Source: Deltaproteobacteria bacterium (GTDB lineage: Bacteria > Myxococcota_A > Polyangia > Haliangiales > Haliangiaceae). Taken from it: 36,221 nucleotides of DNA. Positions 20,879 to 29,582 of this stretch are shown here, one piece after another; positions within the stretch are counted from its first letter, which is position 1, and every line of letters starts with the position of its first letter. The position numbers were made by a program, and so were the translations under genes. The notes under the pieces were generated by a model. The model saw only the letters and a program-made list of their open reading frames with translations. It searched no databases and was not told where the DNA came from. The stretch covers positions 1 to 36,221 of the forward strand of contig VBLP01000190.1 in assembly GCA_005887925.1 (NCBI GenBank), written 5' to 3'.

Positions 20879-21825
20879 TGACGAGTGTTCGTCCCGTCGT
20901 CCTCGCGGTGGTGCTGGCGAGCGCATGCGGCGCGGTTGCGCCTGGTGATCGCGCGGCTGGACCGGCCGGCGCGGTCCCCGCGAGGTTGTGGATCGGCGGC
21001 GATGTCTTCCTCGGGGCCGGTGGCCACGGCGCGCTGGCGAGCATTCCGGCGATCGTTGGTGGCGCGCCCGGCATTGTCAATCTCGAGGGCCCGGTCGGGG
21101 ACGGACCGGGCGGCGATGGCAACGACGGCCGGGCGGGGGCGCCGGTTCGCCTGATCCACACAGCCGGCGCGCTGGCCGAGCTGCGCGCCGCCGGCGTGGT
21201 GGTCGCGGGGATCGCCAATAACCACGCGCGCGACATCGGGGCCGAGGGCGGTGTCGCGACGGCACGTGCGCTGGCGGCCGCGGGCGTGCAGGCCGCCGGC
21301 GCGCCGGTCGGGCCCGCGATGGTGACGCTCGGCGGGCTGCGCGCGGTCGTCACCGCGCACGACCTCGAGGCCGGCGTGCCTGCCGCGCTGCACGCCGAGC
21401 TCGCGGCGGCGCGGCGGCGCGGCGACCTGCTGGTCGCGACGTTCCATGTCACCGGCCCGGCGACCTACCTGCCGCGCCCCGAGCTGGTCGACGCCGTGGC
21501 GATCGCACTCGACGCCGGCGCCGCCGTGATCGCCGCGCACGGCACGCACGAGCTCGCGCGCGTCGAGCGGCGCGGCCGCGCGGTGATCGCCTGGGGCCTG
21601 GGCAACCTGGCGTTCGCGTGCGCCTGCACCGACGAGCCGAGCGGCGCCGTGCTCGAGGTCGCGCTCGGTGCGGACGGCGCCGGCGAGGCCGCGATCATCC
21701 CGATCGACGCCGGTCTCGCGCAAGGCGCCGCGCAGGCCGCCGGCGACCCGGCGCTCACGTTCGAGCTCCTCGAGGCGCTGGGGTCATCGCGGCTGCAACG
21801 CCGCGGCGACCGCGCCGGCTTCTGA
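20878..21825 (+). CDS. CapA-family (PGA_cap) metallophosphatase-like lipoprotein
   Basis: A 315-residue lipoprotein with signal VVLAVVLASAC (lipobox LASAC, Cys about 17). The CapA/PGA_cap calcineurin-like fold follows: GGDVFLG (first metal motif), VNLEGPVG, GIANNHARDIG (Asn-His motif), TFHVTG, AAHGTHELA and WGLGNLAFAC. The metal-ligand motifs are present, so it is probably a functional member of the family first described in poly-gamma-glutamate capsule synthesis. Many such proteins have unknown substrates, and no CapB or CapC lies nearby. The GTG at 20878 is fixed by the signal peptide and the -10 box. Confidence 0.85.
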   Translation: MTSVRPVVLAVVLASACGAVAPGDRAAGPAGAVPARLWIGGDVFLGAGGHGALASIPAIVGGAPGIVNLEGPVGDGPGGDGNDGRAGAPVRLIHTAGALAELRAAGVVVAGIANNHARDIGAEGGVATARALAAAGVQAAGAPVGPAMVTLGGLRAVVTAHDLEAGVPAALHAELAAARRRGDLLVATFHVTGPATYLPRPELVDAVAIALDAGAAVIAAHGTHELARVERRGRAVIAWGLGNLAFACACTDEPSGAVLEVALGADGAGEAAIIPIDAGLAQGAAQAAGDPALTFELLEALGSSRLQRRGDRAGF

Positions 21826-21831
21826 GCTTCC

Positions 21832-21864
21832 GAGCTGCGCGCCCACCCGGGGCGCGTGGAGCTC
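21832..21864. terminator. Hairpin between convergent CapA-like and YARHG genes
   Basis: CGCGCCC (21838-21844) pairs with GGGCGCG (21850-21856) around a five-base loop, and GAGCT (21832-21836) pairs with AGCTC (21860-21864) outside it. It fills the 40-base gap between the two stops and can serve both strands. Confidence 0.5.
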
Positions 21865-21865
21865 A

Positions 21866-22687
21866 TCAAAAACCGGACATGTTGTCTTCGGCGCGCTGCT
21901 CGTCCTCCGTCATCGGCCCGCCCAGCGACTGCTCCACGCTCTTGATCAGCCGGATGTTGGTCGTGTCGATCTTGCTCAGCTTGTTCTCGTTGAACGCCGG
22001 GTCGGGCCTGTACCACTCCATGGTGTCGAAGTAGGCCTGCAGCAGCTGCGATTTGAACGTGCGGCCGTGGCGGGCGTAGATCGTGTTGCGCAGGATGCGC
22101 GGATCCTCGAGCGGCGACACGTCGGCCGGCGGTTTGGCCGCGGGATCGGCCGATGCCCACTGGCCGAGGCGGGTGTTGAGCAGGCCGATCTCGATGTCGT
22201 CCTCGGCGGTCGCCTTGCCGGCGTGCTGGCGGGCGAGGATGTCATCGCGGCGCTTCTTCAGATCGGCGCGGCTCTGCCCCTCTTCGGCCTGTGCGATCAG
22301 CGCCGCGTTGGCGCGGTCGAGCCTGGTGACCTTGCTGCTGTCGTCCTTGGCCAGCGGCTTGTACCAGGGCTGCGCGGTGAAGTAGTCGCGCAGCCACTTC
22401 TTGCGGAACTGGTGGCCGGCGCGGGCGTAGATCGTGTTGCGCATCAGCGCCAGCTCGCGCAGCGTGCGGCCCTCGAGGTCGGCCCGGGTCAGCGCGCGGT
22501 CGTAATACAGCGGGCGCGTCCCTCCGCTCGCGGCCGCGGGCACGGCGGCGGGTGCCGGTGCAGGCGCAGCGGTGCCGGGCGCCGCCGCACCGGGCGCCGC
22601 CGCACCGGGCGCCGCCGCACCGGGCGCGGCGGTTCCAGATCCGGCGGCGCAGGCCACTGCGAAGATCGCGAAGGCGAGGATACGCAT
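21866..22687 (-). CDS. Lipoprotein with two YARHG domains
   Basis: A 273-residue protein with a probable lipoprotein signal (MRILAFAIFAVAC). A low-complexity linker of AAPG repeats (about 18-50) and two YARHG modules follow: LALMRNTIYARAGHQFRKKWLRDYF... (about 80-125) and ILRNTIYARHGRTFKS...YF (about 200-245), each with the WY-P pattern after it. YARHG is a small extracellular domain of unknown binding function. A charged helical segment (about 135-175) separates the modules. The ATG at 22687 is supported by the signal peptide and by a TAGCAT box seven bases upstream. Confidence 0.85.
   Translation of the reverse strand: MRILAFAIFAVACAAGSGTAAPGAAAPGAAAPGAAAPGTAAPAPAPAAVPAAASGGTRPLYYDRALTRADLEGRTLRELALMRNTIYARAGHQFRKKWLRDYFTAQPWYKPLAKDDSSKVTRLDRANAALIAQAEEGQSRADLKKRRDDILARQHAGKATAEDDIEIGLLNTRLGQWASADPAAKPPADVSPLEDPRILRNTIYARHGRTFKSQLLQAYFDTMEWYRPDPAFNENKLSKIDTTNIRLIKSVEQSLGGPMTEDEQRAEDNMSGF
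22573..22632. repeat. 15-bp tandem repeat coding for AAPG units
   Basis: Four units close to CACCGGGCGCCGCCG lie head to tail, encoding the AAPGA repeats of the YARHG lipoprotein linker. Units 2 and 3 are identical; the outer two differ at a few positions. Copy number is likely to vary between strains through slippage without breaking the frame. Confidence 0.75.
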
Positions 22688-22885
22688 CGCCGCGATGCTA
22701 TCGCAGGCGTGCGATCGCTTCCAGACGCGCGACCGGGCAACGCGACCTCTTCATCCGCGATCACGGCGCCCATCCATCATGATCACCGCGTCATCGCGCA
22801 ACGCCGCTGCCGACCGCGTGCCCATCGCCCCACCTGCAAGGCTGCCGTCACCGCTGAGATCGATGCTCGTCCAGTCGACCGGAGG

Positions 22886-23956
22886 TCATGCCAGGAGCGC
22901 CAGCGCATCCTGCCACACGCGGCGCACGACCTCGGCCGCCGGCTCGGCGCGCGCCATCGCCGCCGACTGTCCGGCCCACGCCTGCATGCCGGCGATGTCG
23001 CCGGCCTTCCCGGCGGCCTCTCGCATCGCCGCGGTCAAGGCACGCTGTACCGGATACGGAGCGGGCACCGGCGCGCCGGGAGCGGTCGCGGCGCGGGCGT
23101 AGGCCGTCGCCATGCTGCGCCCGGGGCGTCCGCTGAACACGCGGCTCACCATCGTCCGTTCCGGGGGGGTGGCCGCGAGCGCGTCGGCCCACGCCCGGTT
23201 CGTCTTCGCCTCGGGGCAGCGCAGGAAGCCGGTGCCGATCTGCACCGCGCTCGCGCCGAGCAGCAGGGCCGCGGCGGCACCTCGCCCGTCGGCGATGCCG
23301 CCGGTGGCGACCACCGGGATCCGCACTGCGTCGACCACCGCCGGCACGAGCGCGAACAGCCCGACCATCTCGCGCTCCGCCCGCGCCGCGTCGAAGCAAC
23401 CGCGATGGCCGCCCGCCTCCATGCCCTGCGCCACGACCACATCGGCGCCCGCGGCCTCGGCCGCGCGGGCCTCGGCGACCGTCGAGACGTTGGCGAACCA
23501 GGTGATGCCCTTGGCCTTGATCCGCGACACGACGTCGGGCGGATACAGCCCCATCACCGACGACATGATCGGCGGCGCCGCCTCGAGCAGCGCCTCGCAC
23601 TGCGCCGCGAAGTCCGGCGGCCTGGCATCGCCTGCCTCGGGCGGCACCTCGGGGCCCCACTGGGCGAGGAAGCGGCGGACCTCGGCCTCGTGGGCCGCAT
23701 CGCGCACCGGCGGCGGATCGGGGATCCACAGGTTCATCTGGAACACGCCGGCGCTGCCGGCCCGCACCTCGGCGGCCCAGTCCAGGATCGCCCTGGGCTG
23801 CATCAGCAGCGCGCCGCAGGCACCGAGGCCGCCCGCGTTCGCGACCGCGATCGACAACGACGGCGGGCACGCCCCGGCCATCGGCCCGAGCAGGATCGGC
23901 AGGCGGAGCCCGAAGCGCTCGGCGAACGCCTGGGCACGTTGAACGGCAGGATGCAT
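22886..23956 (-). CDS. Nitronate monooxygenase (2-nitropropane dioxygenase family)
   Basis: A 356-residue FMN-dependent TIM-barrel enzyme. Motifs include LPILLGPMAGAC (residues 19-30), NAGGLGACGALLM, AQGMEAGGHRG (176-186, FMN/active-site His), VATGGIADGRG (phosphate-binding loop) and GTGFLRCPEAK. The family oxidises alkyl nitronates such as propionate-3-nitronate to carbonyl compounds and nitrite. The gene starts 10 bases after the asd stop with a GAGGGG ribosome-binding site, so it is probably co-transcribed with asd. No metabolic link between the two is obvious. Confidence 0.88.
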   Translation of the reverse strand: MHPAVQRAQAFAERFGLRLPILLGPMAGACPPSLSIAVANAGGLGACGALLMQPRAILDWAAEVRAGSAGVFQMNLWIPDPPPVRDAAHEAEVRRFLAQWGPEVPPEAGDARPPDFAAQCEALLEAAPPIMSSVMGLYPPDVVSRIKAKGITWFANVSTVAEARAAEAAGADVVVAQGMEAGGHRGCFDAARAEREMVGLFALVPAVVDAVRIPVVATGGIADGRGAAAALLLGASAVQIGTGFLRCPEAKTNRAWADALAATPPERTMVSRVFSGRPGRSMATAYARAATAPGAPVPAPYPVQRALTAAMREAAGKAGDIAGMQAWAGQSAAMARAEPAAEVVRRVWQDALALLA

Positions 23957-23966
23957 CCGGACCCCT

Positions 23967-25052
23967 CTATTTCGCGGTGAGGTAGCCTTCGCTGTGCAGG
24001 AGCTCGGCGGTCAGCACCGAGCCGCCGGCGGCGCCGCGCACGGTGTTGTGCGATAGCCCGACGAACTTCCAGTCGAAGATCGGATCGGGGCGGAGGCGGC
24101 CGAGCGTGATCGCCTGGCCGCGGCCGGCATCGCGGTCGAGCCGGGTCTGCGGCCGATCGTCTTCGTCGAAGTACTGCAGGAACGGCCGGGGCGCGCTCGG
24201 CAGGTTGAGCTGCTGCGGCTTGCCGCCGAACTCCTTCCACGCCGACAGGATCTGATCCCTGCTCGGCTTGTTCTCGAACATGACGAACACGGCCGCCATG
24301 TGGCCGTCGCTGACCGGCACGCGGATGCATTGCGCGGTGATCAGCGGCTCTCCGGCGTTCAGGATCTTGCCGCCGGAGAGCGTGCCCCAGATCTTGAGCG
24401 GCTCGGTCTCGGACTTCTGTTCCTCGCCCTTGATGAACGGGATGACGTTGTCGACCATCTCGGGCCAGGTCTGGAAGGTCTTGCCCGCGCCGGAGATCGC
24501 CTGGTAGGTCGCGACGGCGATCCGGGTCGGCCCGAAGCCGAGCAGCGGGTGGATCGCGGGGACGTAGCTCTGCAGCGAGCAGTTGGGCTTGACCGTGACG
24601 AAGCCGCGCCGGGTGCCGAGCCGGCGGCGCTGGGCCTCGATGACCCTGGCGTGATCGGCATTGATCTCGGGGATCATCATCGGGACGTCGGGCGTCCAGC
24701 GGTGCGCGCCGTTGTTGGACACGACCGGCGTCTCGGCCCGGGCGTAGTCCTCCTCGAGCCTGGCGGTCGCCTCCCTGGGCATGTCGACGGCGCAGAACAC
24801 GAAGTCGACGCGATCGGCGATCGCGGAGATGTCCGAGGCGTTGCCGACGGTGAGCGCGGCGGTGGCGGCGGGCACCTGGCTGGGCAGCGTCCAGCGGCCG
24901 GCGACGGCGTCCGCGTAGCGCTTACCGGCCGAGGTCGGGCTCGCCGCGACCGCGGCGACCTCGAACCAGGGGTGACCATCGAGCAGCGCGACGAACCTCT
25001 GGCCGACCATGCCGGTCGCGCCGAGGACGCCTACCTTGAGCTTGTTGGACAT
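23967..25052 (-). CDS. Aspartate-semialdehyde dehydrogenase
   Basis: A 361-residue enzyme that reduces beta-aspartyl phosphate to aspartate semialdehyde with NADPH, feeding lysine, threonine, methionine and diaminopimelate synthesis. Visible are the nucleotide loop GATGMVG (11-17), SNNGAHRW, the active-site VKPNCSLQ (Cys158), YQAISGAGK and the C-terminal substrate region VPVSDGHMAAVFV. Length and the PNCSLQ context fit the archaeal/fungal-type branch rather than the short E. coli type. It stands apart from other amino-acid genes. A TAGAGT box lies 10 bases before the ATG at 25052. Confidence 0.93.
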   Translation of the reverse strand: MSNKLKVGVLGATGMVGQRFVALLDGHPWFEVAAVAASPTSAGKRYADAVAGRWTLPSQVPAATAALTVGNASDISAIADRVDFVFCAVDMPREATARLEEDYARAETPVVSNNGAHRWTPDVPMMIPEINADHARVIEAQRRRLGTRRGFVTVKPNCSLQSYVPAIHPLLGFGPTRIAVATYQAISGAGKTFQTWPEMVDNVIPFIKGEEQKSETEPLKIWGTLSGGKILNAGEPLITAQCIRVPVSDGHMAAVFVMFENKPSRDQILSAWKEFGGKPQQLNLPSAPRPFLQYFDEDDRPQTRLDRDAGRGQAITLGRLRPDPIFDWKFVGLSHNTVRGAAGGSVLTAELLHSEGYLTAK

Positions 25053-25104
25053 GACAGCGCTCACTCTAACAAATCTCGCGCGATCGTCGAATGTTCGTAC
25101 GCGG

Positions 25105-26130
25105 TCAGCGCGGCCGCGCCGAGATCCGGTCGAGCGCATCGACGCGGATCCGCTCCTCCGCGGTGAACGAGCGCGCAACGAGCTCCGCGATCCGGCGCTG
25201 GCGCTCGGCATCGTCGAGGCCGGGATCGGCGAGCAGCGCGGCGCGGGCGGCGCGGAACCGCGCGAGCCGGGCATCCCAGGCGGCGCGCGCGCGATCGAGA
25301 TCGGCGAGCCGCGCGGCGGCCTCGGCGCCCAGCGCGGCGGTGCGCGCAGCGGCGATCTCGGGCTCGGAAGCGCCGGTGGCGCGCATCGCCTGCTCGCGGG
25401 TCATCTCGTCGAGCGGCGCGGTGGCCGCGGCGCGGGCCTCGCGCACCGCGGCCGGCAGCTGGGCATCGATGTCGGCGAGGCGGCGGTCGCGCTCCGCGGC
25501 GGACAGCGTGGTGTCGGTCAGCACGGCGCGCCGGGACAGCGCGGCGTACGTGGCGGCTTCCTCGTCGGCGAAGAACGCCCGGGCGACGTCGGGCGATAGC
25601 ATCCGGACGCGCAGGGCGTGGACCTGATCGAGGCCGGCGACGGGGTCGGACGGCGGCGCGAGCTGGCGCGCCGCGCCGCGGTACGCCAGGTAGCGATCGA
25701 GGAGATCGATCGCCTCGCCGGTGGCCGCGGCGGGCAGGCGGGCGCGCAGCACGGCGATGATCCGCGCGCGGATCGCGGCCGGCGGCTCCTCGCCGGTCGC
25801 GGCGAGGAAGTGATCGAACAGCCGGCGGAGCTCGAGGTCGATCACCAGGTGGCCCGAGGCGTCCGCGGTGATGGCGCCGTCGGGCTCGCTGCCCTCGAGG
25901 GAGGCCGGGAGCGGCGCGGCGCTCGCGGCGGCGGGCGGTGCAGCGAGCGCCGGTGCCGGTGCACGGCCGGCGGTGGTCGGGCGGATCGCAGTGGCCTGCG
26001 CGGCAGCGGCGCGGGGCGGTGGATCGGAAGGTGCGCGGTGATACCAGGCGATCAGCGCCAGCACGGCGACCGCACCTCCGGCGATCGCGAGGCCGCGGCG
26101 GCGCGAGCGGACCACCGAGGTCTTCGACAT
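25105..26130 (-). CDS. Lipase chaperone (LifO-like foldase)
   Basis: A 341-residue protein with an N-terminal membrane anchor (about residues 13-29, GLAIAGGAVAVLALIAWY). A Pro/Ala-rich linker (30-75) and a helical foldase domain follow. The start of that domain shows the typical pattern SLEGSEPDGAITADASGHLV, then LRRLFDHFLAATGEE, then AIDLLDRYLAYR. The remainder is long alpha-helices ending in AEERIRVDALDRI. Lif proteins sit in the inner membrane and fold a secreted lipase in the periplasm. Usually the lipase gene is adjacent; none is in this window, apart from a hydrolase fragment at 3142. A TATATC box lies six bases before the ATG at 26130. Confidence 0.8.
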   Translation of the reverse strand: MSKTSVVRSRRRGLAIAGGAVAVLALIAWYHRAPSDPPPRAAAAQATAIRPTTAGRAPAPALAAPPAAASAAPLPASLEGSEPDGAITADASGHLVIDLELRRLFDHFLAATGEEPPAAIRARIIAVLRARLPAAATGEAIDLLDRYLAYRGAARQLAPPSDPVAGLDQVHALRVRMLSPDVARAFFADEEAATYAALSRRAVLTDTTLSAAERDRRLADIDAQLPAAVREARAAATAPLDEMTREQAMRATGASEPEIAAARTAALGAEAAARLADLDRARAAWDARLARFRAARAALLADPGLDDAERQRRIAELVARSFTAEERIRVDALDRISARPR

Positions 26131-26612
26131 GAAGAGGATATACGGCGCGCGGCCGGGCCATGTCTCGCCAGAAGTGACGACGCGCGGCGCGCGGCGCGCG
26201 GAATTCGAGCAGCGGCAGCGATGAGGTCGCGCAAGCTGCGATGCGCGGCGGGGGTCAGATCAGCGAGCGCTGGGGTTGGTAGCGACGCCCACCAAGATCA
26301 CAGCGGCCGCAGTTTCCGGCGGCAGGTCACCTGGCGACCGGAACGGTCACGGCGCGAAGCATTCGATGCCCGCGGCGATCGAGGCTGGCCGGCTCCCCGC
26401 GATCCACCGCGAGCTGCCGCACTCGGCTGCGTCAGCGCCTGTGCAGAGCTGTCAGGCGGTATATAACGCTCGTCGTAGAGCTCATCGCATGTCAGAGATG
26501 AATCGCCATCGTCGTGACGGGTCGATGCAAAATTCGCCCGGACCCGTCAAATCGTCCTGCGCGCCGCGCCGGGTGGGAGACGAGCTCGCGCGGGCAGCGT
26601 AGGAAGCCAGCG
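26131..26612 (+). other. Divergent intergenic region, no gene seen
   Basis: This 480-base gap separates lifO (minus) from the pentapeptide-repeat gene (plus). Open frames within it are biased shadow translations. It contains an AT-rich box GGTATATAACG near 26459-26468. Nothing else stands out. Confidence 0.5.
26460..26467 (+). promoter_or_regulatory. Putative -10 box upstream of the pentapeptide-repeat gene
   Basis: TATATAAC is the most AT-rich patch in the gap and matches the -10 consensus well. It would give a leader of about 140 bases before the ATG at 26613. Unlike most genes here, that gene has a Shine-Dalgarno (AGGAAG at 26601-26606). Confidence 0.4.
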
Positions 26613-27470
26613 ATGACGACCTCTGCACGGTATGGGCGGGATGCGGCGATCGAGGCGCTGCTGTCCGCGGCGGCGCGGCTGCGCTGGGCGATCGGCTCGG
26701 CGCGGCAGCTGATCCTCGCGCTCGGTGAGGCCGCGGGCGCCGACCGGCTGGCGGACCAGGTCGATCGGCTCGCCAACCGGGCGCAGCGCTGGCTGGTCAC
26801 AGAACCGCCGCAACCGCTGCGCGAGATCGGTGGCCTGGTCGGTCGTGTGACGCGGCGCGGCCGGCGCGGCCCCGGTCTCGCCGCCGACCACGCGGCGCTG
26901 GTCGACCTCGATCTCGACGGCCTCGACCTCGCGCGGATCTCGCTGTGCGGCGCGAACCTGACCGAGGTGACGCTGCGCGGCGCCGACTGCTCGGCGGCCG
27001 ATGCGAGCTCGAGCCGCTGGCTGCGCTGCCGGCTCGAGCACGGCTCGCTGCGCATGGCGGTGCTCGCCGGTGCCACGCTCGAGCGCTGCGACCTGTCGCG
27101 CGCCCGGCTCGACGGCACCAGCTGGCACCGCGCCGTGCTCGCCGGCTGCACGCTGCACGGCGCGACGCTGACCGACGCGCGGCTCGATCGCGCCGAGCTC
27201 ACCGACTGCGACCTGCGCGGGGCGAACCTGGCGATCGTGCGGTCGCCGCACGTCGCGACGCTGGCCGGCGCCCGGTTCGTGCGGTGCGATCTGCGCGATA
27301 CGCACTGGGGCGGCCGCGAGCTCGGCGGCGCGTCGTTCATCGACTGCAAGCTGTTCGGCGCGCGCGGTGCGCCCGCGCTCGCAGGTGTCTCGATCGAGCG
27401 GCCGGACCTGTCCCGGCTCGGCGACGGGTCGCAGATCGCCACGCAGAGCGACGTCATCGCGGCCTGGTGA
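26613..27470 (+). CDS. Pentapeptide-repeat protein
   Basis: A 285-residue protein. Residues 1-95 are helical and basic (ALLSAAARLRWAIGSARQL and onward). Residues about 96-270 are A(D/N)LXX-type repeats such as LDLDGLDLARISL, CGANLTEVTLRGAD, GATLERCDLSRARLDG and RAELTDCDLRGANL. These should form a right-handed quadrilateral beta-helix. Many coils carry a Cys just before the 'DL' position, giving a ladder of stacked cysteines. Some such proteins mimic DNA and shield gyrase, but nothing here proves that, and the function is open. The ATG at 26613 has a Shine-Dalgarno 6-7 bases upstream; an earlier in-frame ATG has none. Confidence 0.82.
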   Translation: MTTSARYGRDAAIEALLSAAARLRWAIGSARQLILALGEAAGADRLADQVDRLANRAQRWLVTEPPQPLREIGGLVGRVTRRGRRGPGLAADHAALVDLDLDGLDLARISLCGANLTEVTLRGADCSAADASSSRWLRCRLEHGSLRMAVLAGATLERCDLSRARLDGTSWHRAVLAGCTLHGATLTDARLDRAELTDCDLRGANLAIVRSPHVATLAGARFVRCDLRDTHWGGRELGGASFIDCKLFGARGAPALAGVSIERPDLSRLGDGSQIATQSDVIAAW

Positions 27471-27583
27471 TGGCCGGCCGGCCGGCATGCCGACATGTGC
27501 GCGGGCGGTGGGGTGATGCTGGCCCGAGCGCACAGGTGAGTTCCAGGCTGGTGGCGCGCCGCCGACAGGACTACGTTCCGCGC

Positions 27584-29560
27584 ATGACGCGATGGCCCGC
27601 CGGTCCCCTCTCCCTGGTGCTCGTTCTGGCTGCGACCGCGGCGCTCGCCGATAGCGGCAAGCCGGCGCCTGTTCGGTCCGACGCGAAGTCCGGCTACTCC
27701 GGGCTCGGCGCGGACAGCCTGTCGCCGCAGGACATCGCGCGCTACGCACCGGCACCGCTCGATCCACGCGCGTCGCGCCGGATCCAGGCGATGCTCGACG
27801 TGCGCGGCTCGAGCGCCGGCCGCACCACCTCGCGCGGCGACCGGCAGGTGTTCACGACCCGGCTGACCGGCGTCGATCAGGTGTGGCGCCAGGACGGGCC
27901 GATGAAGTTCCCGGTCCAGCTCACCGGCGGCGAGGACCGCACCCAGGTCGTCGCGCTGGCCCCCGATGACTCGTTCGTCGTGGTGAGCCGCGACATCGGC
28001 GGCGAGGAGAACGCGGGCATCTACCTGGTATCGCCCGAGGGCGGCCCGCTCCGCATGGTCCAGCACACGCCGAAGGTCCAGACCCAGCTGCAGTACGTCA
28101 GCGACGATTCGAAGTCGCTGTACTTCCGTGCCATCGACAAGGAGCCGGCGTCGTACGGGCTCTATCGCTACGACGTCGCGAGCGGCAAGCGCGAGACGAT
28201 CTTCGACGACAACGGCCTGTGGGTGATCGCCGATCATCGCGGCGACGCGAGCTGGCTGCTGGTCAAGGAGCTCGGCAGCACGCACCAGGAGATCTACGAG
28301 TACGACCTCAAGGCCAGGAAGCTCACGCCCGTGATCGGCCAGGGCGAGGTCGAGGAGTACGAGGTCGCCTACGGCGCCCGGCCGGGGCAGGTCCTCGTGA
28401 TCACCAGCAAGCTCGGCGACTTCAAGCGGCTGTATGCGCTCGAGGCCGGCAAGCTCACGCCGATCACTCCCGAGATCAAGCACGACGTCGAGGCCTTCAC
28501 GATCGATCCCGCGCGCGCGCGGATCTACTGCCGGGTCAACGAGGACGGCTACTTCAAGCTCGCGGTGTTCGACGCCCGGACCCTGAAGCCGATCGCGCTG
28601 CCCAGGCTGCCGGCGGCCGAGAACGTCTCGCTCGCCAGCGTGTCGCACAACGGCCGGTTCGCCGAGATCGCGCTCGACGGCTCGACGCAGGTGCCGCAGA
28701 CGGTGAACTACGACTGGCAGGCCGGCAAGCTCACGACCTGGCGCGTGCCCTACGCGCCCGAGATCGATCCGCGGTCGTTCGCCAGGGCGCAGCTCGAGTA
28801 CTACCCGGCGCGCGACGGCACCAAGATCCCGATGGTGGTGCGGCGCCCGGCGCACTGCGACGGGCCGTGCCCGGTGATCGTCGATTTCCACGGCGGCCCC
28901 GAGGGCCAGGCGCGCCCGGTGTTCTCGACCGCGGCGCAGCTGTTCGTCGAGGCCGGGTTCACCATCGTGTATCCCAACGTCCGCGGCTCGAGCGGCTACG
29001 GCAAGGCGTGGTTTCACGCCGACGACGGGGCCAAGCGGCTCAACGTGATCACCGACATCGAGGACGCCGCGAAGTTCATCCGCGCGAGCTGGGGCAAGGA
29101 CGGCAAGGCGCCCCGGATCGGCGTGACCGGGGGCAGCTACGGCGGCTACTCGGTGCTGATGGCGATGACCTACTTCGCCGGCGCCTACGACGCCGCCGTC
29201 GAGCAGGTCGGGATCTCGAACCTGATCTCGTTCCTGACCAACACGTCCCCGTACCGCCGCGCGCTGCGGATCTCGGAGTACGGCGATCCGGTCAAGGACC
29301 GCGAGGCGCTGATCCAGCTGTCGCCGGTCACGCACATCGCCAAGATCAAGGCGCCGCTGCTCGTGATCGGTGGGCTCAACGATCCGCGGGTGCCGATCGG
29401 CGAGAGCGTGCAGATCTACAAGCAGGTCGAGCAGCGCAAGATCCCCGCGGGGCTGATCATCTTCCCGGATGAAGGCCACGGCGCCTCCAAGCGCGGCAAC
29501 ATCGTGCTCGCGATCGGCCACTCGATCGCGTTCTTCGAGAAGCACCTGCTCGGCAAGTAG
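27584..29560 (+). CDS. Secreted S9-family (prolyl oligopeptidase-like) peptidase
   Basis: A 658-residue protein with signal peptide LSLVLVLAATAALA. A seven-bladed propeller region (about 75-420) follows, with blades such as YGLYRYDVASGKR and QEIYEYDLKARKL. The C-terminal alpha/beta-hydrolase domain contains FHGGPEGQ, YPNVRGSSGYG, the nucleophile motif GGSYGG (Ser518), the acid in GGLNDPRVP (Asp600) and the catalytic His in DEGHG (His632). The full triad is intact. S9 enzymes cleave short peptides, often after proline or basic residues; this one should act in the periplasm or outside. The ATG at 27584 is fixed by the signal peptide. A TACGTT box lies exactly six bases before it. Confidence 0.92.
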   Translation: MTRWPAGPLSLVLVLAATAALADSGKPAPVRSDAKSGYSGLGADSLSPQDIARYAPAPLDPRASRRIQAMLDVRGSSAGRTTSRGDRQVFTTRLTGVDQVWRQDGPMKFPVQLTGGEDRTQVVALAPDDSFVVVSRDIGGEENAGIYLVSPEGGPLRMVQHTPKVQTQLQYVSDDSKSLYFRAIDKEPASYGLYRYDVASGKRETIFDDNGLWVIADHRGDASWLLVKELGSTHQEIYEYDLKARKLTPVIGQGEVEEYEVAYGARPGQVLVITSKLGDFKRLYALEAGKLTPITPEIKHDVEAFTIDPARARIYCRVNEDGYFKLAVFDARTLKPIALPRLPAAENVSLASVSHNGRFAEIALDGSTQVPQTVNYDWQAGKLTTWRVPYAPEIDPRSFARAQLEYYPARDGTKIPMVVRRPAHCDGPCPVIVDFHGGPEGQARPVFSTAAQLFVEAGFTIVYPNVRGSSGYGKAWFHADDGAKRLNVITDIEDAAKFIRASWGKDGKAPRIGVTGGSYGGYSVLMAMTYFAGAYDAAVEQVGISNLISFLTNTSPYRRALRISEYGDPVKDREALIQLSPVTHIAKIKAPLLVIGGLNDPRVPIGESVQIYKQVEQRKIPAGLIIFPDEGHGASKRGNIVLAIGHSIAFFEKHLLGK

Positions 29561-29582
29561 CAGCCTGCGCGCGACGCGCCGC

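Larger units (their letters stand above)
20703..20936 (+). repeat. 117-bp tandem duplication of a promoter plus lipoprotein signal sequence
   Basis: Copy 1 (20703-20819) and copy 2 (20820-20936) share long identical blocks, such as GGGTGGATCCGCGCG, GTGCCGATAGA-type and GCGAGCGCATGCGGCGCGG segments. Each copy contains a -10-like box (TAGAGT 20749-20754; TAGATT 20866-20871), six bases, then a GTG and a full lipoprotein signal peptide. A more degenerate third copy seems to lie just upstream. Copy 2 begins the CapA-like gene. Confidence 0.7.

Noticed and set aside
22573-22632. Possible CRISPR-like repeat
   Set aside because: The units are 15 bases, contiguous and without spacers, and encode in-frame AAPG repeats of a lipoprotein linker.
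26276-26602. 108-codon + strand frame before the pentapeptide-repeat gene
   Set aside because: Composition is erratic, no domain or ribosome-binding site is visible, and it ends inside the leader of the next gene.
26492-29545. 1017-codon minus-strand frame opposite the pentapeptide and S9 genes
   Set aside because: Antisense shadow of two convincing genes; no recognisable domain and strongly biased composition.
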